Origin: Bacillota bacterium
Lineage (GTDB): Bacteria > Bacillota > Clostridia > Lachnospirales > Cellulosilyticaceae
Length of the DNA: 64,000 nucleotides
Assembly (NCBI GenBank): GCA_023436395.1
Contig: JAEZJJ010000033.1
Location: 186,001 to 250,000, forward strand
Direction: 5' to 3'
The notes beneath the pieces were generated by a model, which had not been told where the DNA came from, ran no database searches, and saw nothing but the letters and a program-made list of their open reading frames with translations. Positions 8,552-16,700 of this stretch are shown here, in pieces. Numbering within the stretch: position 1 is the stretch's first letter; each line of letters begins with the position of its first letter. The position numbers were made by a program, and so were the translations under genes.

Positions 8552-9181
8552 ATGACAATTGCAATTATAGACTATGGGATGGGAAATTTAAAAAGCGTAA
8601 AGAAAGCTTTTGCAGCTATAGGCTTTGAAGCAGAAATTACAGTGGATCCTGAAAGGGTATTAAAAGCAGATAAGGTAGTATTACCTGGAGTAGGAGCTTT
8701 TAGAGATGCAATTGAGGAGCTCCACAGAACTGGGCTTGCCCAGGCAACACGAGAAGTCGTACAAAGAGGAACCCCTGTTCTAGGTATTTGTCTTGGGATG
8801 CAGTTATTATTTGAAAAAAGTTATGAGTATGGTGAGCATATAGGCTTAGGTTTGTTACCAGGAAAAATAATAAAGATGACAACAGAAGATATGAAAGATG
8901 AAAAAGGCGAAAGTTTAAAAATTCCTCATATGGGATGGAATAACTTAGAACTCATAAAAAAAACACCTCTATTTACAGGATTAGAGCAAGGAAGCAGTGT
9001 TTATTTTGTGCATTCCTATTATTTAGAAACAGAAGAGGATGTAGTAAGTGCCTATACAACTTATGGTAAGCGTATTGCAGTTGCAGCGCAAAGGAATAAT
9101 TTATTTGCCACACAATTTCATCCTGAAAAGAGTGGCTCTATAGGCTTAAGTATATTAAAAAACTTTGGAGGAATGAAATGA
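8552..9181 (+). CDS. hisH: Imidazole glycerol phosphate synthase, glutaminase subunit
   Basis: A class I glutamine amidotransferase supplying ammonia to HisF. The 209-residue protein contains the nucleophile in GICLGMQLLFE (Cys near residue 80) and the catalytic His and Glu in TQFHPEKSG near residue 190. The oxyanion-strand motif PGVGAF is near residue 46. It starts one base after the hisB stop and overlaps hisA by 4 nt. Its partner hisF is 1.6 kb downstream, separated by hisA and a non-his gene. Confidence 0.95.
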   Translation: MTIAIIDYGMGNLKSVKKAFAAIGFEAEITVDPERVLKADKVVLPGVGAFRDAIEELHRTGLAQATREVVQRGTPVLGICLGMQLLFEKSYEYGEHIGLGLLPGKIIKMTTEDMKDEKGESLKIPHMGWNNLELIKKTPLFTGLEQGSSVYFVHSYYLETEEDVVSAYTTYGKRIAVAAQRNNLFATQFHPEKSGSIGLSILKNFGGMK

Positions 9182-9894
9182 AACTTTATCCAGCAATTGA
9201 CTTAAAAGATGGAAAATGTGTAAGGTTACTTCAAGGTGATTATAATGAAGTAACTGTCTATGGCAATAGCCCAGGAGAGATGGCACATAAGTGGGAAAGC
9301 TTAGGTGGGGATTATTTACACATTGTAGATTTGGATGGTGCAAAAGAAGGTAGAGGCATGAATGAAAAAGCAGTACGCGAGATTGTATCAGCAGTCAATA
9401 TTCCTATCGAATTAGGTGGAGGTATTCGTACGATTGAAGACATCCAGTGTCAATTGGAGTGTGGTGTAAATCGAGTCATTCTAGGAAGTGCAGCTATTAA
9501 AAATAGAGAGCTTGTTAAAGAAGCTTTAGAAACCTTTGGTAGTGATAAAATTGTTATAGGTGTAGATGCAAAAGGTGGAAAAGTTGCTGTAGAAGGATGG
9601 TTAGAAGTTACAGATACTACAGCTTTAAGCTTTTGCAAAGAGTTAGAAAGCTTGGGTGTAAAAACTGTTATTTATACAGATATTGCTAAAGATGGCATGA
9701 TGCAAGGACCTAATATTGAGGAGACAGCTAAGTTAGTGGAAGAAACAGGATTAGAGATTATTGCTTCTGGAGGGGTTTCTAGTATATCTGATTTAGATAA
9801 ATTAGAAGCTATTGGTGTACATGGTGCTATTATTGGTAAAGCTCTATATATTGGTGCAATAGACTTAGAAGAAGCTGTAAATCGATTTAAATAA
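9178..9894 (+). CDS. hisA: ProFAR isomerase HisA
   Basis: A TIM-barrel isomerase converting ProFAR to PRFAR. The 238-residue protein begins MKLYPAIDLKDGKCVRL, with the catalytic Asp in AIDL. It shows the duplicated half-barrel phosphate sites ELGGGIRT (near 80) and IASGGVSS (near 199) and the second catalytic Asp in VIYTDIAKDGMMQG. The 4-nt overlap with hisH indicates coupling. HisF shares the fold but has a different N-terminus; both are present here and clearly distinct. Confidence 0.95.
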   Translation: MKLYPAIDLKDGKCVRLLQGDYNEVTVYGNSPGEMAHKWESLGGDYLHIVDLDGAKEGRGMNEKAVREIVSAVNIPIELGGGIRTIEDIQCQLECGVNRVILGSAAIKNRELVKEALETFGSDKIVIGVDAKGGKVAVEGWLEVTDTTALSFCKELESLGVKTVIYTDIAKDGMMQGPNIEETAKLVEETGLEIIASGGVSSISDLDKLEAIGVHGAIIGKALYIGAIDLEEAVNRFK

Positions 9895-9908
9895 GGAAGA
9901 GCTAAGCG

Positions 9909-9937
9909 TTGACAATAAGAGTTGGTTTGCTTAGAAT
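9909..9937 (+). promoter_or_regulatory. Internal promoter before the YkgJ-like gene
   Basis: Perfect TTGACA (9909-9914), 17-nt spacer, TAGAAT (9932-9937), in the 83-nt gap after hisA. An inverted pair CTAAGC (9902-9907) and GCTTAG (9929-9934) flanks the -35 region and overlaps the -10, so it could be an operator. It would give the distal genes (YkgJ-like, hisF, hisIE) a separate transcript. Confidence 0.55.
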
Positions 9938-9977
9938 CATATCGTAGCAAAATGAGTATCAAACAGAAGGAGAAGAT

Positions 9978-10643
9978 ATGAGGTCATTGAAAACATTAGA
10001 TGAGGTTTCAGATGGAAAAATATATGATATTGAAGATTTAGTAGAAGCAGATGCAAAAGGTTGTGAAGGGTGTAGCGCATGTTGTCATGATGTGGGAGAT
10101 TTAGTCATACTTACCCCATTTGATGTACATCAAATGATGCTCTCTATGAACGTATCATTTGAATTATTGTTGAAAGAGCACATTGAGTTAGTAGAACATA
10201 AAAAAATCTTCTTACCTCATTTAAGAATGCAAGGAGCTTCTAAGCGTTGTAGTTTTTTAGATGCAAAAAACAGGTGTAAAATTCATGAGCATCGTCCTAA
10301 TATCTGCAGGTTATTTCCTTTAGGAAGAGTATATGAAGGAGATGACTTTAAGTACTTTTTACAAGTGAATAGTTGTAAAAAGAAAGTTTTAGAGAAGATT
10401 AAAGTGAAAGATTGGATAGGTATTGCTGATTATAAGGAGAATAAGCAGTTTCTTTTGGTTTGGCATGATCTACTAAAAGCCCTCACTTTTAGAATGAAAT
10501 TTATATATAATAAAGAGGAATGTGAATCCCTGAATCATTATTTTCTAGATACCTTCTATCGTAAGGCATTACAAGAAGGGGAGTTTTACAGGGATTTTTG
10601 GTCAAGTTTGCCAGAGGCAAAACAATATTTGGGTATAATCTAG
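9978..10643 (+). CDS. YkgJ-family cysteine-cluster protein
   Basis: A 221-residue protein with the cysteine pattern of the YkgJ / zinc- or iron-chelating family: GCEGCSACCHDVGD near residue 33, then CSFLDAKNRCKIHEHRP and ICRLFP between about 90 and 115. These cysteines probably bind a metal or an Fe-S cluster. The family has no settled function. The gene sits between hisA and hisF but is not a known histidine enzyme. It has its own promoter-like sequence upstream and the SD AGAAGGAGAAG. It may simply be a passenger. The start at ATG 9978 is well supported. Confidence 0.8.
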   Translation: MRSLKTLDEVSDGKIYDIEDLVEADAKGCEGCSACCHDVGDLVILTPFDVHQMMLSMNVSFELLLKEHIELVEHKKIFLPHLRMQGASKRCSFLDAKNRCKIHEHRPNICRLFPLGRVYEGDDFKYFLQVNSCKKKVLEKIKVKDWIGIADYKENKQFLLVWHDLLKALTFRMKFIYNKEECESLNHYFLDTFYRKALQEGEFYRDFWSSLPEAKQYLGII

Positions 10644-10659
10644 AAGAGATGAGCAGATT

Positions 10660-10718
10660 ATGAAGAATGAGAAATGAGCTTATTCAAAATTAAGAGTAGT
10701 ATCTTTTTCATTCTTCAT
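10660..10718 (+). repeat. Inverted repeat in the hisF leader
   Basis: Arms at 10660-10674 (ATGAAGAATGAGAAA) and 10704-10718 (TTTTTCATTCTTCAT) pair over 15 positions with one G-U, around a 29-nt loop. There is no U-tract, so it is not a typical terminator. It could be an RNA-processing hairpin or a remnant of a small repeat. Confidence 0.4.
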
Positions 10719-10752
10719 TTAAGTTTAACGACGAAAAGAAAGGAGGAGGAGA

Positions 10753-11514
10753 ATGCTTAGTAAGCGTATTATACCATGTTTAGATGTAAAAGCAGGTAGA
10801 GTAGTGAAAGGTGTCAATTTTATTAATTTAATAGATGCAGGTGATCCTGTTAAGGTAGCGAAAGCTTATAGTGATGCAGGTGCAGATGAGGTTGTTTTTC
10901 TAGACATTACAGCTTCTTCTGATGAAAGGAATATTATTTTAGATGTTGTTGAACGGACAGCAGAAGAAGTATTCATTCCTTTAACAGTAGGAGGAGGTAT
11001 TAGAAATATTGAAGACATTCGTAATATTTTAAATGCTGGTGCCGACAAAATATCTATGAATTCAGCAGCTATTAGGGACCCAAATCTTATTAATCAAGGT
11101 GCCGAACGTTTTGGAAATCAATGTATTGTTGTAGCCATTGATGCAAAGAGAGTTGAATGGGGAAGTGGTTTTGAAGTTTATATAAATGGTGGACGTATTC
11201 CTACAGGAATTGATGCAGTGGAATGGGCTAAAGAAGTAGAAAAGCGTGGAGCAGGAGAGATTCTTTTAACAAGTATGGATTGTGATGGTACAAAAGCGGG
11301 GTATGATTTAGCTTTGACAAAGGCGGTAAGTGAAGTAGTAGGTATTCCTGTGATTGCTTCAGGGGGGGCAGGAGAAATGTCCCATTTTCTACAAGCTTTT
11401 GAAGAAGGAAAAGCAGATGCAGCCTTAGCTGCTTCTTTGTTCCATTTCAAAGAACTTGAGATTTGTGATTTAAAACAGTATTTACATAGAAATGGAATAC
11501 CTGTGAGATTGTAA
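10753..11514 (+). CDS. hisF: Imidazole glycerol phosphate synthase, cyclase subunit
   Basis: Uses ammonia from HisH to convert PRFAR to imidazole glycerol phosphate and AICAR. The 253-residue TIM barrel starts MLSKRIIPCLDVKAGRVVKG with the catalytic Asp in CLDV. It has VGGGIRNIED near residue 82, the second catalytic Asp in VVAIDAKRV near 130, and IASGGAGE near 201. The SD AAAGGAGGAGG precedes it. It is separated from hisH by hisA and the YkgJ-like gene and from the latter by a 109-nt leader with an inverted repeat. Confidence 0.96.
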   Translation: MLSKRIIPCLDVKAGRVVKGVNFINLIDAGDPVKVAKAYSDAGADEVVFLDITASSDERNIILDVVERTAEEVFIPLTVGGGIRNIEDIRNILNAGADKISMNSAAIRDPNLINQGAERFGNQCIVVAIDAKRVEWGSGFEVYINGGRIPTGIDAVEWAKEVEKRGAGEILLTSMDCDGTKAGYDLALTKAVSEVVGIPVIASGGAGEMSHFLQAFEEGKADAALAASLFHFKELEICDLKQYLHRNGIPVRL

Positions 11515-11540
11515 GATTAAAGTAATTATGGGAGGTACAT

Positions 11541-12194
11541 ATGAATAAAGAAGAACTTTTAAAAGCAGTTAAATATGATGAAAAAGGGTTAGTTCCTGTG
11601 ATTGCACAAGATTATCATTCTAAAAAAGTAAGAATGATGGCCTATATGAATGAGGAAGCCTTACTTAAAACATTAGAAACTGGTAAGGTGCATTATTTCA
11701 GTCGTAGCCGTCAAAATCTGTGGCTAAAAGGTGAGACCTCATCTCATTATCAATACTTAAAACAAATAAGCATAGATTGCGATGGAGATACACTGTTACT
11801 TCAAATCGAGCAAGCAGGAGGAATATCTTGCCATACTGGAAATTCAAGTTGCTTTTACAGAGAATTAAAAGAAGAAATTGTTGAAGCTGAGCGTCAAGAA
11901 ATAGCTGTTAAGCACAATGATCCGATGTTAGGAGAACTTTATAGTACGATTGTAGACCGTAAAGTAAATCCAAAAGAAGGTTCTTATACGAATTATTTAC
12001 TTGATAAAGGACTTAACAAAATCCTTAAAAAAGTAGGAGAAGAATGTACAGAGGTTATTATTGCTGCAAAAGATGATGATAATAAAGAATTAACCTTTGA
12101 AATTGCAGATTTGATGTACCACCTAACTGTTCTTATGGCACAAAAAGGTTTAACGTGGGAAGAGATAGGTATAGAGTTAGCACAGAGAAAATAG
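11541..12194 (+). CDS. hisI: Phosphoribosyl-AMP cyclohydrolase / phosphoribosyl-ATP pyrophosphatase (HisIE)
   Basis: A bifunctional enzyme for steps two and three of histidine synthesis. The N-terminal cyclohydrolase domain (about residues 1-115) has AYMNEEAL, HYFSRSRQ, the metal site DCDGD and the zinc cysteines in SCHTGNSSCFY. The C-terminal pyrophosphatase domain (about 128-215) has the MazG-like KKVGEECTEVIIAAK and FEIADLMYHL. Length 217 fits the fused form. It is the last his gene, with a terminator directly after it. Confidence 0.95.
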   Translation: MNKEELLKAVKYDEKGLVPVIAQDYHSKKVRMMAYMNEEALLKTLETGKVHYFSRSRQNLWLKGETSSHYQYLKQISIDCDGDTLLLQIEQAGGISCHTGNSSCFYRELKEEIVEAERQEIAVKHNDPMLGELYSTIVDRKVNPKEGSYTNYLLDKGLNKILKKVGEECTEVIIAAKDDDNKELTFEIADLMYHLTVLMAQKGLTWEEIGIELAQRK

Positions 12195-12201
12195 TATAAA
12201 T

Positions 12202-12241
12202 GGGGTATGAAATCAGTGTGATTTTCATACCCTATTTTTTG
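12202..12241 (+). terminator. Rho-independent terminator of the his operon
   Basis: GGGTATGAAATCA pairs with TGATTTTCATACCC (one bulged base), followed by TATTTTTT. It begins 8 nt after the hisI stop. Confidence 0.8.
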
Positions 12242-12311
12242 TATTAGGCATCCACAATGAAAGATATATGTTATACTAAGAAGTAGTAAACATAAGTAGA
12301 AGGAGAACAGC

Positions 12312-13304
12312 ATGAATAAGCCTAGAGTATGTATATTTTTTACTGGTGGTACCATTTCGATGACAGTAGATAAAGAAATTGGTGCAGCAATTCCAACACT
12401 ATCAGGAGAACAAATTCTATCCATGGTATCAAATATAGATAAATTAGCAGATATTGAGGTTATTAATTTTAGTGAGATTCCAGGGCCGCATATGACTTTT
12501 GATAAATTATTGGAGCTTAAGAGAAATATAGTAGCAAAATTAGATGAAGAGGATATTTGTGGGGTTATTGTTACTCATGGGACAGATAGTTTAGAAGAAA
12601 CGGCCTACTTCTTAGACTTAACGATTCATCACGAAAAACCTATTGTTGTAGTAGGGGCTATGCGCAATAGCTCTGAATTAGGTTATGATGGATCAAGTAA
12701 TTTGGCAGCAGCTGTATGCACAGCTGTTTCAGAAAAGGCACGTCATTTGGGAGTATTAGTTGTACTCAATGATGAAGTGAATGCTGCAGCTGAGGTTACT
12801 AAGACGAACACCTTATCTCTGAATACATTCCAGTCACCTTATGGACCACTCGGGATTATTGATACCAATGATTTGATTTTATATAGAGATTTAGCTTTTA
12901 GACAGCACATCGATACAGAATGCGTGGAAAGACGTGTGGATTTAATCAAAGTAGTATTAGATATGGATGAACGATTAATACGTAGTGCAGTAGATTTAGG
13001 AGCTGTTGGAATCGTTATAGAAGCAATGGGAAGAGGAAATGTTCCAGTTAAAGTATTAGAAGGCATTCGCTATGCTATTAGTAAAGGTGTAGTGGTGGTT
13101 ATTGTATCAAGATGTCAATCAGGGCGTGTACTAGAAAGCTATGGTTATGAAGGTGGAGGCAAGGAATTATCTGATATGGGTGTTATTATGGGAAGTGATA
13201 TGCGTGGACAAAAGGCACGACTTAAGCTAATGTTAGCATTAACCAAAACACAAGATGTAAGACTAATTGGTGAATTATTTAAAGAAAAAAATTATTGTCT
13301 TTAG
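12312..13304 (+). CDS. ansA: L-asparaginase, type I-like
   Basis: Hydrolyses asparagine to aspartate and ammonia. The 330-residue protein has the first catalytic Thr in FFTGGTISM (near residue 12) and the second triad in VTHGTDSLEETAYFLDL (near residue 85), with conserved GAMR and YDGSSNL. No signal peptide is seen, so it is probably cytoplasmic. AGAAGGAGAAC lies upstream. It stands alone after the his terminator. A glutaminase or glutaminase-asparaginase activity cannot be excluded from sequence alone. Confidence 0.88.
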   Translation: MNKPRVCIFFTGGTISMTVDKEIGAAIPTLSGEQILSMVSNIDKLADIEVINFSEIPGPHMTFDKLLELKRNIVAKLDEEDICGVIVTHGTDSLEETAYFLDLTIHHEKPIVVVGAMRNSSELGYDGSSNLAAAVCTAVSEKARHLGVLVVLNDEVNAAAEVTKTNTLSLNTFQSPYGPLGIIDTNDLILYRDLAFRQHIDTECVERRVDLIKVVLDMDERLIRSAVDLGAVGIVIEAMGRGNVPVKVLEGIRYAISKGVVVVIVSRCQSGRVLESYGYEGGGKELSDMGVIMGSDMRGQKARLKLMLALTKTQDVRLIGELFKEKNYCL

Positions 13305-13602
13305 AAGATAAACAAAAATAATATGAAAGATATAAGCTTTATGCTATTTACTTATTTTATAAATGATGTTTGAATTAAATAGGTTGGCAAAATAATAGAA
13401 TAAGCTACAAGATGCTAAGATGTGACTCATATCAATAGTTAGGAATAAAAGGAGTGTAAAACTAGACTTATGCACTAGTTTTACACTCATTTTGAATTTA
13501 TTAATGCTAGTAATCTAGTTGTGTATTCTTTATGTAATATAATAGAGAGGGAGATTTGTTGTTTAAAGGTTGAAAATGAATGGGAATATATAGAAAACTA
13601 AT
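13305..13602. other. Intergenic gap after ansA, no gene seen
   Basis: AT-rich sequence without a credible coding frame. It holds only the terminator hairpin at 13452-13493. The downstream promoter lies at its right end. Confidence 0.5.
13452..13493 (+). terminator. Terminator downstream of ansA
   Basis: Perfect 14-bp stem, GAGTGTAAAACTAG (13452-13465) with CTAGTTTTACACTC (13475-13488), then ATTTTG. The weak U-tract and the 150-nt distance from the gene lower confidence somewhat. Confidence 0.6.
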
Positions 13603-13631
13603 TTGTATTTAATAAGTAGGTGTTGTATAAT
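13603..13631 (+). promoter_or_regulatory. Promoter of the dehydratase activase-type gene
   Basis: TTGTAT (13603-13608), 17-nt spacer, perfect TATAAT (13626-13631). It leaves a leader of about 100 nt before the ATG at 13735. Confidence 0.55.
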
Positions 13632-13734
13632 TATTTTGAAATTGAAATAAATATTATTTATTTTATAAAATTAGTATATAATAAAAAGGTAAAATATAGA
13701 GAAAATAGAGTAGGTAGAGTTAAAGGAGTCATAT

Positions 13735-16700
13735 ATGAATGAGAAACTAAAGTTGGGGATAGATGTAGGATCAACGACTATTAAACTTGTTTTTTTAAAT
13801 GAAAAAGATGAAATCGTTTATTCAAAATATGAAAGACATTTTTCAGATGTTAAAACCACCTTAGAGAGGTTATTAAAGGAAAGTTTTTTAACATTGGGAA
13901 GTGTAGGAGTAAGAATAGTAAGTACAGGTTCTGGGGCTATGGAAATAGCTTCACTTTTAGAACTTAAATTTGTACAAGAAGTAATTGCCTGTACACAGGC
14001 AGTGGAAACCTACATAGAAGATGTAAACGTAGCTATTGAATTAGGTGGAGAAGATGGCAAGATTACTTACTTTGAGAATAGTTTAGAGCAACGTATGAAT
14101 AGTAGTTGTGCAGGTGGGACAGGGGCATTTATTGATCAAATGGCAACTCTGTTGGAAACAGATGCAATGGGACTCAATGAAATGGCAAAATCTTATCATG
14201 TCATTTATCCTATAGCAGCAAGATGTGGTGTTTTTGCAAAAACAGATGTGCAACCCCTTATAAATGAAGGTGTAGCAAAAGAAGACATTGCAACTTCTAT
14301 TTTTCAGGCAGTTGTTAATCAGACGATTAGTGTGTTAGCATGTGGAAAACCTATTAAAGGGAAGGTGGCTTTTTTAGGAGGGCCATTACATTTCTTATCT
14401 GAGCTTAGAAAACGGTTTGTAGAAACCTTAAAGCTTAAAGATGAGGAAGTTGTTTTACCAGAAAAACCAGAGCTTTTTGTAGCAATAGGAGCAGCTTTAT
14501 TAGCAGATAAGGAAGAGTTACGTGATTTAGAAGGGCTTATAAAAGATTTGCACCATATGAGTAAGGATACAACTACAAAACAAGTATTAGAGCCTTTATT
14601 TAATTCAGAGAAAGCATTACATGCTTTTAGACAAAGGCATCAAAAACAATGTATCAAAAAATTAGAATTACAAAATTATAAAGGCAGGGCTTTTTTAGGA
14701 ATAGATGCAGGTTCCACTACTACAAAAATGGCACTTATAGGTGAGAATAATGAATTATTATATACATACTATGGGAGTAATAAAGGTGACCCATTAAAGC
14801 TAGTACAAGAACAACTTATAGCTTTATACGAAGTGTTGCCCAAGGATATATCTATAGACTCTTCTTGTGTAACAGGATATGGGGAAGCACTTATTCAAAA
14901 CACCTTTAAGGTGGCACATGGTGAAGTAGAAACAATTGCTCATTATAGAGGGGCTAAAGCATTTTCAAATAAGGTAAGCTTTATTTTAGATATTGGTGGA
15001 CAGGATATGAAATGCATTAAAATTAGAGATGGCGTTGTACAGTCTGTTATTTTAAATGAAGCTTGTTCTTCAGGGTGCGGTTCCTTTATTGAGATGCTCA
15101 GTACTTCTCTAAGCATTGGTGTAGAAGAATTTAGTCAAAGAGCCTTACTTGCCCAGTCTCCTGTAGACTTAGGAACACGTTGTACAGTCTTTATGAATTC
15201 TAAAGTAAAAGAAGCTCAAAAAGAAGGGGCAGCTATAGGTGATATTTCAGCTGGACTTTCTTACTCGGTTATTAAAAATGCCTTATATAAAGTTATTAAA
15301 TTACGTACTGCAGAAGATATAGAGGGAGATATTGTTGTACAAGGGGGAACCTTCTATAATGAAGCTGTTTTAAGAGCAATGGAGCTAACATTAGGAAGAG
15401 AAGTCATTAGACCAGACATTTGTGGCTTAATGGGGGCTTATGGTGCAGCACTTTTAGCCAAGGAAAGAATGGAAGAAGGTGAACACCAACTTTTAAATAA
15501 GGAACAATTACTTCAGCTAGAAATTAAGAAAACACCTACACGCTGTAAAGGGTGTGAAAATAAATGTCTTTTAACAGTTAATACCTTAAATGATAGCAGA
15601 AAGTTTATTTATGGTAACCGTTGTGAAAAACCACTTGGAAATATAGTCCAGAAGAAAGAACTACCAAATCTCTTTAACTATAAGTATGAACGCTTATTTG
15701 ATTATGAATCATTAAGTGAAGAGGAGGCAAGTAGGGGGATAGTGGGATTACCACGTGTTCTTAATATCTATGAGAATTATCCATTTTGGCATACCTTTTT
15801 TACTAAGCTAGGTTTTAGGGTACAACTTTCTTCAAGGTCCAGTAAAAAAATATATGAAAAGGGAATTTCGACTATACCTTCTGAATCAGTATGCTATCCA
15901 GGGAAATTAACTCATGGGCATATTGTTGATCTCATTGAACAAGGCGTTCCGTTTATATTTTATCCATGCATACCTTATGAAAAGCAAGAAGACCAAAATG
16001 CAGATAATCACTACAATTGTCCTATTGTGACTTCTTATCCTGAAGTAATAAAAAATAACATGGATCAGCTTAAAGAAGCTCATGTACGTTTTGTCTATCC
16101 ATTCCTGAATTTAGATGCACCTAAAGGGGTTGTGAAACAACTTGTTAAGGCATTGGCATCTTTTGAAATTTCTAAGACGGAAATTGCTAAAGCTGTTAAG
16201 GTTGCTTATGAAGCACAAGAAATTTTTAAAAAGGATATTGCCATTAAGGGAGAAGAAACGCTTGCTTTAATGAAAGAACAAGGGTTACAAGGAATTGTAG
16301 TAAGTGGTAGGCCATATCATCTAGATCCTGAGATTAACCATGGATTAACAGAGCTTATTACATCAGAAGGCTTAGTGGTCCTAACAGAAGATGCGGTAGC
16401 ACATTTAGGGAAGGTAGAAAGACCAACCCGTGTACTGGATCAATGGACATATCATAACCGTTTATATCGTGCAGCAGAGTATGTTTGTACCAGGGAAGAC
16501 TTAGAGCTTATGCAAGTAACATCCTTTGGGTGTGGCTTGGATGCAGTCACAGCAGATCAAGTGCAAGAGATATTAGAAGGGGCAGGAAAGATTTATACAT
16601 TAATCAAAATTGATGAAGGTGCTAATTTAGGCGCAATAAAAATACGTATTCGTTCCTTAAAAGCTGCTATTGCAGAACGTAAAAAGTTAAAAGAAAAAGT

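Noticed and set aside
10644..10752. hisF leader hairpin as a T-box or other riboswitch
   Set aside because: No T-box sequence, specifier loop or antiterminator is visible; only one imperfect inverted repeat without a T-run.
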